NCBI GenBank assembly: GCA_947442115.1
Contig: CANEVK010000210.1
Location: 1-5,225, forward strand
From: Bacteriovoracaceae bacterium
GTDB taxonomy: Bacteria > Bdellovibrionota > Bacteriovoracia > Bacteriovoracales > Bacteriovoracaceae
Direction of reading: 5' to 3'
DNA: 5,225 bases
The notes below the pieces were generated by a model. The model had not been told where the DNA came from and did not search any database. It worked only from the letters and a program-made list of their open reading frames with translations. Made by a program: the position numbers and the translations under genes. Shown here piece after piece: positions 1 to 5,225 of the stretch (its first letter is position 1; each line of letters opens with the position of its first letter).

Positions 1-38
1 ATCATGATTCCTGTCCGAAACTTTAAAAAGCTTTTCAT
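1..38 (-). CDS. Possible start of the next minus-strand gene downstream of pilC (partial)
   Basis: An ATG at 36-38 on the minus strand opens a frame that stays open to the window edge and reads MKSFLKFRTGIM. A short basic start leading toward hydrophobic residues would suit a membrane protein. In relatives such as Myxococcus the pilB-pilT-pilC block is followed by the pilS sensor kinase gene, so that is a possible identity, but 12 codons cannot show it. No Shine-Dalgarno sequence lies at normal spacing; the frame upstream of the ATG is open back to a TAG at 63-65 and includes a TTG at 48-50 as an alternative start. A plus-strand frame also crosses this stretch, so the call is tentative. Confidence 0.25.
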   Translation of the reverse strand, partial: MKSFLKFRTGIM

Positions 39-180
39 AGGGGCAGCCAATTTTGTTAAAAACTATTTCCTCGCTTTAGTTTCAGGGAATTGCCCACTAG
101 TCCTAACAACAGATTAATTTAGACAAGCTTCGTATCGCTCTTCTAAATGGCAACGAATTAAGGCAGAGGACCTCATCTTC
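39..180. other. Region downstream of pilC without a supported gene
   Basis: About 140 bases separate the pilC stop from the possible next start, a clear break after the 9-base gaps inside the pilus block. I see no GC-rich hairpin with a T-run that would make a convincing intrinsic terminator on the minus strand. Only small inverted repeats are present: GAGG-A-CCTC at 166-174, and a weak pairing of ATTTCC near 65-70 with GGGAAT near 85-90. The spacing could hold a promoter for the next gene, but no good -35/-10 pair stands out. Confidence 0.5.
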
Positions 181-1407
181 CTATTCTGCACTTGCTCCAC
201 CTGCAGACATAAAGATGGGAAGATACATCGCCACCAGCACAAACCCGATAATTCCCCCTAGAACCACGAGAATGAGAGGCTCAATTAATTTTGTGAGATT
301 GGCCACAAGCTCTTCCACCTCTTCCTGAAACACATCCGCCACCTTCACAAGCATATTATCCAAGTTCCCCGTCGACTCCCCCACTTTCATCATCTGGGTA
401 ACAAGGGGAGGGAAATAAGTAATTCGGGCCAAGGGTTCAGTAATGGACTTACCTTCAATAACCGCCTGACGAACTTTGGTCAGATCCTTTGCAATCTGGG
501 TATTATCAAGAGTATCAATACAAATTTCCAGTGAATCAATAATAGGCACCCCAGCACTCAGCATGGTTGAAAGAGTCCTGGTGAAGGCCCCTAAGTTACC
601 CTTAATAATGAGCATACCAAAAAGTGGAGCCTTCATCGTAAAACGGTCCCACTGAATCTTTCCTTCTTTGGTTTTAATAAAATTGACAAAAAACATACCC
701 GCCGCAAATATCCCTACCACAAGCAGTAAGGTGTAATTTCGGAAAAAATCAGACACATCGATCACCGTTTGCGTCACCCATGGAATTTCCTGGTTAGACT
801 CCTTGAGCATTCCCACAAATGTCGGAACCACAAAAGTCATCAAACCAAAAATAACAATCACACCAACTAAAACAACGATCACAGGATAAGTCAGAGCAGA
901 CTTTACCTGTTTTTTTAGCTTTTCTTGTTTTTCTAAAAACTCCGCTAATTTATTTAAGATAGAATCCAAAATACCTGCAGCTTCACCGGCCTTAACAAGT
1001 GAGCAATAAAGCTTATTAAATCCCTGCTGAGAAGAAAGAGCATCAAAAAGTGATTTACCTTCCTCAACTTGCATCGAGACGTTCTTCACCACTCTTTTTA
1101 AAACCATGTTTTGCTCTTGCTTGTGCAAGATCTCAAGACACTCCATGATAGGCACACCTGCATTAATAAGAATAGCAAGCTGCCTCGTGAAACGCATGAG
1201 CTCTGCCTGTCCAAAAGGACGGGCTATACCTTTATCAACCATCCATTGGCCGAGATCGACCTCCATGAACGATGGAGGAGTGACCTTTGTGGCCCTAATA
1301 TTTTGACGTCTAAGAAGCTTTTTTGCATCCCGCTCAGTTTCCGCCTCAATAGTGTTCTCAACTTTCTTTCCTTGAGAGGTAAATCCAATATATTTATATT
1401 TTGGCAT
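181..1407 (-). CDS. pilC: Type IV pilus inner-membrane platform protein PilC
   Basis: This 408-residue polytopic protein is of the GspF/PilC family, the platform on which the PilB and PilT ATPases act to add or remove pilin subunits. A short N-terminal region (about 1-60, opening MPKYKYIGFTSQGKK) is typical of the family. Two tandem T2SSF domains follow, about 68-193 and 271-395, each with the repeated hallmark GExxGxLD-like stretch (AGEAAGILDSI, 140-150, and VGESTGNLDNM, 342-352) and the internal repeat INAGVPIMECLEI / LSAGVPIIDSLEI (81-93 and 283-295). Predicted membrane segments lie near 171-198 (beginning ALTYPVIVV), 226-244 and 375-398. Length is as expected. The ATG is 9 bases after the pilT stop, with only a weak purine stretch (GTGAGAA) as binding site, so it probably depends on coupling with pilT. 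It ends with a small Ala/Gly-rich tail and a TAG stop. Confidence 0.95.
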   Translation of the reverse strand: MPKYKYIGFTSQGKKVENTIEAETERDAKKLLRRQNIRATKVTPPSFMEVDLGQWMVDKGIARPFGQAELMRFTRQLAILINAGVPIMECLEILHKQEQNMVLKRVVKNVSMQVEEGKSLFDALSSQQGFNKLYCSLVKAGEAAGILDSILNKLAEFLEKQEKLKKQVKSALTYPVIVVLVGVIVIFGLMTFVVPTFVGMLKESNQEIPWVTQTVIDVSDFFRNYTLLLVVGIFAAGMFFVNFIKTKEGKIQWDRFTMKAPLFGMLIIKGNLGAFTRTLSTMLSAGVPIIDSLEICIDTLDNTQIAKDLTKVRQAVIEGKSITEPLARITYFPPLVTQMMKVGESTGNLDNMLVKVADVFQEEVEELVANLTKLIEPLILVVLGGIIGFVLVAMYLPIFMSAGGASAE

Positions 1408-1416
1408 ATATTCTCA

Positions 1417-2559
1417 CTACTTCTTTTTTCTTGCGGATGGATCAATTCCCAACATTCTCGACAACTCTTCCGGGTTGTTTGAAAATGTCATCGCCGTTTC
1501 AGGTGTAATGAGACCGGAATCAAGAATCTTTTTTATATTTTGGTTCATCGTAAACATTCCCGTCTGATCTTGCCCAATCTGCATTTGAGAGTATATCTGA
1601 TGAACTTTATCTTCCCTGATCAGGTTTCGAATGGCCGGGGTAATTCTTAAGATTTCCTGAACAGCGATACGTCCCTTTGGCACCTTAGGCAGCAATTGCT
1701 GAGCAACAACTCCTTGTAAAACGAAAGAAAGAAGAGTTCGAATCTGCTCTTGTTGCTCGTGAGGGAAAACGTTAATGATCCTGTTAATCGTCTGAATCGT
1801 AGAGTTGGTATGGAGTGTACCGAAGACCACGTGACCAGTTTCAGCAATTGTCAGAGCTGCCTCAATCGTCTCTGGATCTCGCAACTCACCTACAAGGACA
1901 ATATCTGGATCTTGACGAAGAAGTGATTTAATACCTTTAGTAAAACTCAGCGTATCTGCACCAACCTCTCGTTGATTCACAAGACACATTTTGTGCTGGT
2001 GAACAAATTCAATGGGATCTTCCAAAGTGATAATGTGGCACGCAGAATTTGTATTGAGCTTATCAATAATAGAGGCAAGGGTTGTGGATTTACCCGAACC
2101 AGTCGGGCCAGTGACGAGGAAAAGACCAGAGGCAACATCAACCATTTCTAGCAGAACGGGTGGCAAACCAAGAGCTTCAAAATCCGGAATCAGACTAGGA
2201 ATTTGTCTAAAGACAGCAGCAACAGCCCCCTTGGAATAAAAAACGTTTGCGCGAAAACGGGCAAGGCCCTTAATCCCAAAAGAAAAATCTAGCTCCAAAT
2301 TTTTTTCTAGTTCTGCTTTTTGTTTTTCTGTGAGGATTTGATAAATGAGTCTTTTCGTATCTTCAGGCGTAAGGCTTCCCACCTTTACTCTGACAATATC
2401 ACCGCTAATGCGCATTCCAGGAGCACTTCCTACAGTAAGATGCAGATCAGAGGCTCCATTATCAACCATCACCTTGAAGAGCTGCTGGATCTGAAGGTTT
2501 CCTATCCCTTGCTCCATGGCCGTCTTGGTTTGAGTTTGGGTATTATCAGAACCAGCCAT
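1417..2559 (-). CDS. pilT: Type IV pilus retraction ATPase PilT
   Basis: This 380-residue cytoplasmic hexameric ATPase powers pilus depolymerisation for twitching motility. A short polar N-terminal segment (about 1-20) precedes the PAS-like N-terminal domain, which includes ASDLHLTVGSAP (36-47). Motor motifs are Walker A GPTGSGKS (151-158, Lys157), Asp box TLEDPIEF (178-185), Walker B QDPDIVLVGELRD (216-228, Glu225) and His box TGHVVFGTLHTN (241-252). The retraction signature AIRNLIRE is exact at 309-316, and there is no tetracysteine zinc motif, both of which separate it from PilB. It is slightly longer than the usual 345-370 residues because of the N-terminal segment and a basic C-terminal tail (SARKKK). 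An excellent AGGAG lies 6 bases before the ATG and overlaps the pilB stop, so the start is firm and translation is probably coupled to pilB. A PilU-type paralogue is the main alternative, but the position between pilB and pilC favours PilT. Confidence 0.96.
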   Translation of the reverse strand: MAGSDNTQTQTKTAMEQGIGNLQIQQLFKVMVDNGASDLHLTVGSAPGMRISGDIVRVKVGSLTPEDTKRLIYQILTEKQKAELEKNLELDFSFGIKGLARFRANVFYSKGAVAAVFRQIPSLIPDFEALGLPPVLLEMVDVASGLFLVTGPTGSGKSTTLASIIDKLNTNSACHIITLEDPIEFVHQHKMCLVNQREVGADTLSFTKGIKSLLRQDPDIVLVGELRDPETIEAALTIAETGHVVFGTLHTNSTIQTINRIINVFPHEQQEQIRTLLSFVLQGVVAQQLLPKVPKGRIAVQEILRITPAIRNLIREDKVHQIYSQMQIGQDQTGMFTMNQNIKKILDSGLITPETAMTFSNNPEELSRMLGIDPSARKKK

Positions 2560-2565
2560 AACTTA

Positions 2566-2570
2566 CTCCT
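2566..2570 (-). promoter_or_regulatory. Ribosome binding site of pilT overlapping the pilB stop
   Basis: The minus strand reads AGGAG here, followed by six bases (TAAGTT) and the pilT ATG. It shares two bases with the TAG stop of pilB (2569-2571), so ribosomes finishing pilB release on the pilT initiation site. This is the strongest Shine-Dalgarno sequence in the window, which may help PilT reach a good level relative to PilB. Confidence 0.85.
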
Positions 2571-4242
2571 ATAATTGATCTGAAGCTGAATTTGAAACAG
2601 CTTCTTCAAGGGTCGTTAATCCCTGAGCTACTTTGGTTAAAGCACACATTCTTAAAGTCTTCATACCATCTTTAATCGCCTGACGTTTTAAATCGTCTGC
2701 CGAAGCATTTCTTAAAATGAGCTCTCTTACTTTAGGAGTCACTGCAAGAACTTCATAAATGGCCACTCGCCCTTTATAGCCAGTGTTATTACAAATTTCA
2801 CATCCCTTGCCATGATACACTTTGATTTTCTCTGCCGAGGCAGGAGCAAAACCACAAGCAATTAACTCTTCAATAGAAAGTTTTTTTTCTTCACGACAAT
2901 TAATGCAAATTTTTCGACAAAGTCTCTGGGCAACAATCACGTTTAAGGCTGCGACAACAAGAAACGGTTCGATCCCCATATTAAGAAGACGAGTGACAGT
3001 TGCCGGCGCATCGTTAGTATGTAGGGTAGACAAAACTAAGTGACCAGTAAGAGCAGCTTCAACTGCAATCTCACCGACTTCAAGGTCTCGAATCTCACCC
3101 ACCATGATAATATCTGGATCTTGCCTCAAAAATGCTTTGAGTGCAGAAGCAAATGTTAAGCCGACTTCTTTTTTAACGTTAACTTGGTTACACCCCTCAA
3201 GGTTAAATTCACAGGGATCTTCCGCCGTGGAAATATTGCTATCAGGAGTATTCAGATCGGCCAATGCCGAATAGAGAGTCGTCGTTTTACCTGATCCGGT
3301 TGGGCCTGTCACAAGACACATACCATAAGGACGGTGAATACCCTCTTTAAATACTTCAAGTTGCTTTTGCTCAAAACCAAGTTTTGTCATATCTAGCTGA
3401 AGGTTACTTGAATCTAAGAGTCGTAAAACAATTTTTTCACCAAAGAGTGTGGGAAGTGAAGAAACCCGATAGTCAATGGGATTTGCCCCAATGAGGAGTT
3501 TAATCCTTCCATCTTGAGGCTTTCTTTTTTCAGAAATATCCATCTGGGACATAATTTTAAGTCTTGAGATCACTGAGGCCATCATACTTTTTGGTGGCTG
3601 AGCAATTTCAACTAAATTTCCGTCAATCCTCAAACGGATACGAAAAATTTTCTCGTAGGGTTCTACATGAATATCAGAAGCCTTCTTAACAAAAGCCTCG
3701 GCCAGGAGCCTATTCACAAAAGTCACAACGTCATCTGAAATATCCTCGGCCTTAACGTTTTCATCTGCTCCGGCCGAAGTTGAAGTCACTTCTTGAATGT
3801 TGTTGATCAAATCATCTACAGATTCTTTGATGCCAGCATACAACTTTTTCCAGGATGAAATATTCGTTAGGATAAATTCAACATGCTTTTTATTTAAATC
3901 TGATAACTCTTTGGTAGCACCTTCAATCACACTTGGATCAAATGTGGCCAGTGTCAGCTTTGTATTGGTTTTTTGAATCGGAATGGCACGCCACTTAACA
4001 ACATATTTCTTTTTAAGTGTTTGAAGAGTTTCTGTAGGAACTTTTGCATTCCTAAGATCAATAAAAGTTAGGGCAAATCTCTCGGAGCACATCTTAGCAA
4101 ATTTATTTTCATCAAAATGCGGCATAGATAAAAGTTCAAATTCATTAACTTCATCATCCTTACCAATAGAAATTCTTTTCAACTCTCTTTGAGTTGCCAT
4201 ACCGGAATCAGTGACAATCTTGATGAACTCGTTACGAATCAT
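2569..4242 (-). CDS. pilB: Type IV pilus extension ATPase PilB
   Basis: This 557-residue protein is a GspE/PilB-type secretion ATPase, the cytoplasmic hexameric motor that drives pilin polymerisation. Residues about 1-140 form a divergent T2SSE N-terminal (MshEN-like) domain; its second half (about 48-140) is recognisable from LTFIDL and the repeating hydrophobic pattern. The N2 domain starts near ASDIHVEP (188-195). The motor follows with Walker A GPTGSGKT (313-320, Lys319), an Asp box around TAEDP (339-343), Walker B QDPDIIMVGEIRD (374-386, Glu383) and a His box TGHLVLSTLHTND (399-411). A tetracysteine zinc site, Cys446, Cys449, Cys481 and Cys484, marks PilB/GspE-type assembly ATPases and is absent from PilT. 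The chosen ATG is preceded by a modest AAAGGG about 11 bases upstream; the next Met (residue 15) has no better site. A GspE role is possible in principle, but the adjacent pilT and pilC make PilB far more likely. Confidence 0.95.
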   Translation of the reverse strand: MIRNEFIKIVTDSGMATQRELKRISIGKDDEVNEFELLSMPHFDENKFAKMCSERFALTFIDLRNAKVPTETLQTLKKKYVVKWRAIPIQKTNTKLTLATFDPSVIEGATKELSDLNKKHVEFILTNISSWKKLYAGIKESVDDLINNIQEVTSTSAGADENVKAEDISDDVVTFVNRLLAEAFVKKASDIHVEPYEKIFRIRLRIDGNLVEIAQPPKSMMASVISRLKIMSQMDISEKRKPQDGRIKLLIGANPIDYRVSSLPTLFGEKIVLRLLDSSNLQLDMTKLGFEQKQLEVFKEGIHRPYGMCLVTGPTGSGKTTTLYSALADLNTPDSNISTAEDPCEFNLEGCNQVNVKKEVGLTFASALKAFLRQDPDIIMVGEIRDLEVGEIAVEAALTGHLVLSTLHTNDAPATVTRLLNMGIEPFLVVAALNVIVAQRLCRKICINCREEKKLSIEELIACGFAPASAEKIKVYHGKGCEICNNTGYKGRVAIYEVLAVTPKVRELILRNASADDLKRQAIKDGMKTLRMCALTKVAQGLTTLEEAVSNSASDQL

Positions 4243-4253
4243 AGAACTGATAA

Positions 4254-4259
4254 CCCTTT
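4254..4259 (-). promoter_or_regulatory. Candidate ribosome binding site of pilB
   Basis: The minus strand reads AAAGGG about 11 bases before the pilB ATG. This is a partial match at rather long spacing, so it is a weak but plausible initiation signal. No better purine-rich stretch lies between the aroE stop and the pilB start. Confidence 0.4.
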
Positions 4260-4299
4260 AATAGTATGTTTTACCTTTCGGATTTTTAAAGACTTAAGT

Positions 4300-4995
4300 T
4301 TAGCCTAAGTTCTCCTTCCAGAATTTCACCGCATACTCCGCCTGCAGATTAAGCATTTCTTGACCATCCCAATAAACCTTAAAGAAGAAAGGAAGAGTAT
4401 GTTGGTGCGGTAAAAAGCGATAATTATAATCCCAAAAAAATTCATCTCCAGTAGTTTGGCCTTTAAAATAAAAGTCTCGAGAACAGGCATTTATAACCAT
4501 GAGTTGAGAGTTCATTCGATGATAAGGTCTTAAATCTAAATGCTCCATATCAGGATTAGTCGACCTCGAGATTTGCAAGATATCGAGGGACAGCTTTTGA
4601 CAGACATATTGAGTCAGTTTTGCCATCACCCCTGATCCTAAAAGTAAAAGATGAGATTGTGGGTAATCCTCTTTGAATTTCTTGAGAAGGGTTTCAACAG
4701 CAAAGTAATCAGTATTGGCCCCAGAAAAATGATTCTGGTTTAGCAAAATTGTATTAACAGCTTCCAGATGGTGAACCTCAGGGGTTAAAAAGTTTAGCTG
4801 TGATAGATAATTTTTTTTATAGGGAGAGGTTATATTGATACCGTCGTAAGTCTTTGCCAAATCCATCAGCGAGGGAAGTTGAACCTCATCTTGAATATCT
4901 ATCAGATCGTAATGAATTTGGGGTCCTAGAATTTTTTTATAAATTGAGGGAGAAGCAGAATGAGCAATACCTTTTCCAATTAGTGCCAGCTTCAT
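4300..4995 (-). CDS. aroE: Divergent, short shikimate dehydrogenase family protein (AroE-like)
   Basis: This 231-residue protein resembles shikimate dehydrogenase, which reduces 3-dehydroshikimate to shikimate with NADPH in the chorismate pathway. The substrate half is well kept: HSASPS (12-17, Ser13 and Ser15 for the shikimate carboxylate), GINITSPYK (52-60, with the expected catalytic Lys60), AVNT (79-82, Asn81), GANTD (92-96, with the expected catalytic Asp96) and the C-terminal LQAEYAVKFW helix (217-226, Gln218). The nucleotide half is weaker. The Gly-rich loop reads LLGSGVMA (118-125) instead of the usual GAGGA, and I see no clear NRT motif for the NADP phosphate. It is shorter than the usual 270 or so residues. 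The start is well placed, because MKLALIGKGIAHS aligns with the normal AroE N-terminus, and it overlaps the ribF stop by four bases. Family membership is convincing. Full catalytic activity and cofactor choice are uncertain. Confidence 0.82.
   Translation of the reverse strand: MKLALIGKGIAHSASPSIYKKILGPQIHYDLIDIQDEVQLPSLMDLAKTYDGINITSPYKKNYLSQLNFLTPEVHHLEAVNTILLNQNHFSGANTDYFAVETLLKKFKEDYPQSHLLLLGSGVMAKLTQYVCQKLSLDILQISRSTNPDMEHLDLRPYHRMNSQLMVINACSRDFYFKGQTTGDEFFWDYNYRFLPHQHTLPFFFKVYWDGQEMLNLQAEYAVKFWKENLG
4992..4995 (-). other. ATGA stop/start overlap between ribF and aroE
   Basis: On the minus strand the four bases ATGA contain the aroE start (ATG) and the ribF stop (TGA). Such overlaps usually mean translational coupling by re-initiation. 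No strong Shine-Dalgarno sequence precedes the aroE ATG (only GAGA directly adjacent), which fits dependence on ribF translation. Confidence 0.9.
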
Positions 4996-5225
4996 TCTCG
5001 ACCAAGTCTTTTCTTCGCGAAATCAACATCAGATCGAATTTGATCAATCAGATCATTTACTGTCGAAAACTTTTTTTCATCTCTGATTTTGAATATAAAT
5101 TCTATTTCAAGCTTTTCCCCATAAATATCTAGATTGAAATCAAAAATATTTGTCTCAACATGTATCATTTTTGTATCTTTGAATGTTGGATTATGACCAA
5201 TATTGGTTACAGACTGATAAATCAT
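4992..5225 (-). CDS. ribF: RibF C-terminal end (riboflavin kinase domain), 5'-truncated by window edge
   Basis: This is the last 77 codons of a gene that begins beyond the right edge. The residues match the C-terminal riboflavin kinase domain of bifunctional RibF, which phosphorylates riboflavin to FMN and then adenylylates FMN to FAD in the cytoplasm. Visible hallmarks are the SVTNIGHNPTF stretch (visible residues 5-15), then VETNIFDF (23-30), whose Glu24 aligns with the family's catalytic base, then DIYGEKLEIEF, and a closing IRDEKKF...IDQIRSDVDFAKKRL helix typical of the RibF C-terminus. The upstream part, with the FAD synthetase domain and the kinase PTAN motif, is outside the window. A methionine codon happens to sit at the edge, but the domain must extend further upstream, so it is internal and not a start. 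The TGA stop overlaps the aroE start in an ATGA tetranucleotide. A stand-alone riboflavin kinase cannot be excluded from this fragment. Confidence 0.9.
   Translation of the reverse strand: MIYQSVTNIGHNPTFKDTKMIHVETNIFDFNLDIYGEKLEIEFIFKIRDEKKFSTVNDLIDQIRSDVDFAKKRLGRE

Noticed and set aside
1..117. Plus-strand open frame from the left edge to a TAA at 115-117, reading MIPVRNFKKLF from an ATG at 4.
   Set aside because: It could be the tail of a convergent gene, but 38 codons show no recognisable motif and it overlaps the candidate minus-strand start. It cannot be decided without sequence to the left.
166..174. Small inverted repeat GAGG-A-CCTC just after pilC, considered as a terminator.
   Set aside because: It has a four-base stem with a one-base loop and no following T-run, too weak for an intrinsic terminator.
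114..176. A 20-codon minus-strand frame, MRSSALIRCHLEERYEACLN, starting just after the pilC stop.
   Set aside because: It is too short to support by composition, and the purine stretch AGGAAG abuts the ATG at too close a spacing for a normal ribosome binding site.
1111..1482. Plus-strand open frame antisense to pilC and the end of pilT, and similar ones at 2012-2239, 2320-2574, 2822-3043 and 4854-5132.
   Set aside because: These lie opposite strongly supported genes, have no recognisable domains, and look like by-products of the real coding frames.
1900..3123. A 15-base identity between pilT (1900-1914) and pilB (3109-3123), aatatctggatcttg, plus nearby similar stretches.
   Set aside because: It encodes the shared Walker B residues QDPDI in two paralogous ATPases, so protein homology explains it without a DNA repeat or recombination.
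4261..4290. Possible sigma-70 promoter for pilB: TTTAAA (4285-4290), 18-base spacer, TACTAT (4261-4266) on the minus strand.
   Set aside because: Each box matches only 4 of 6 consensus bases, common by chance in AT-rich DNA, and the implied start would fall on or beside the only candidate ribosome binding site.

Overview
The window is a compact block in which every recognisable gene is on the minus strand, so transcription runs from the right edge to the left. In that order it holds the 3' end of ribF (C-terminal riboflavin kinase domain of the bifunctional riboflavin kinase/FAD synthetase), a short divergent aroE-like gene (shikimate dehydrogenase family), and three core type IV pilus motor genes: pilB (extension ATPase), pilT (retraction ATPase) and pilC (inner-membrane platform). 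About 180 bases follow pilC. They hold no convincing complete gene, but the first codons of another minus-strand gene may begin near the left edge.

Organism (inference): base composition is moderate to low in G+C (about 40% by eye). A pilB-pilT-pilC order with almost no spacing is typical of deltaproteobacterial-type lineages (Myxococcota, Bdellovibrionota, Desulfobacterota). The lysine-, asparagine- and isoleucine-rich proteins fit a lower-GC member such as a Bdellovibrio/Bacteriovorax-type bacterium. I cannot confirm this without a database search.

Layout: ribF and aroE overlap by four bases (ATGA), which suggests translational coupling. A 57-base gap separates aroE from pilB. pilB and pilT are 9 bases apart, with the pilT ribosome binding site overlapping the pilB stop codon. 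pilT and pilC are also 9 bases apart. The pilus genes are therefore almost certainly one transcriptional unit. Whether they share the ribF-aroE transcript is open: I see no terminator and no strong promoter in the gap.

How they work together: PilB powers pilin polymerisation and PilT powers depolymerisation. Both dock on the cytoplasmic face of the PilC platform, so this block encodes the complete reversible motor but no pilin, secretin or alignment protein. ribF and aroE are metabolic genes with no obvious functional link to the pilus. I found no mobile elements, CRISPR arrays, tRNAs or rRNAs. The region looks mostly conventional. The features most worth checking are the divergent AroE, the degenerate N-terminal domain of PilB, and the region downstream of pilC.
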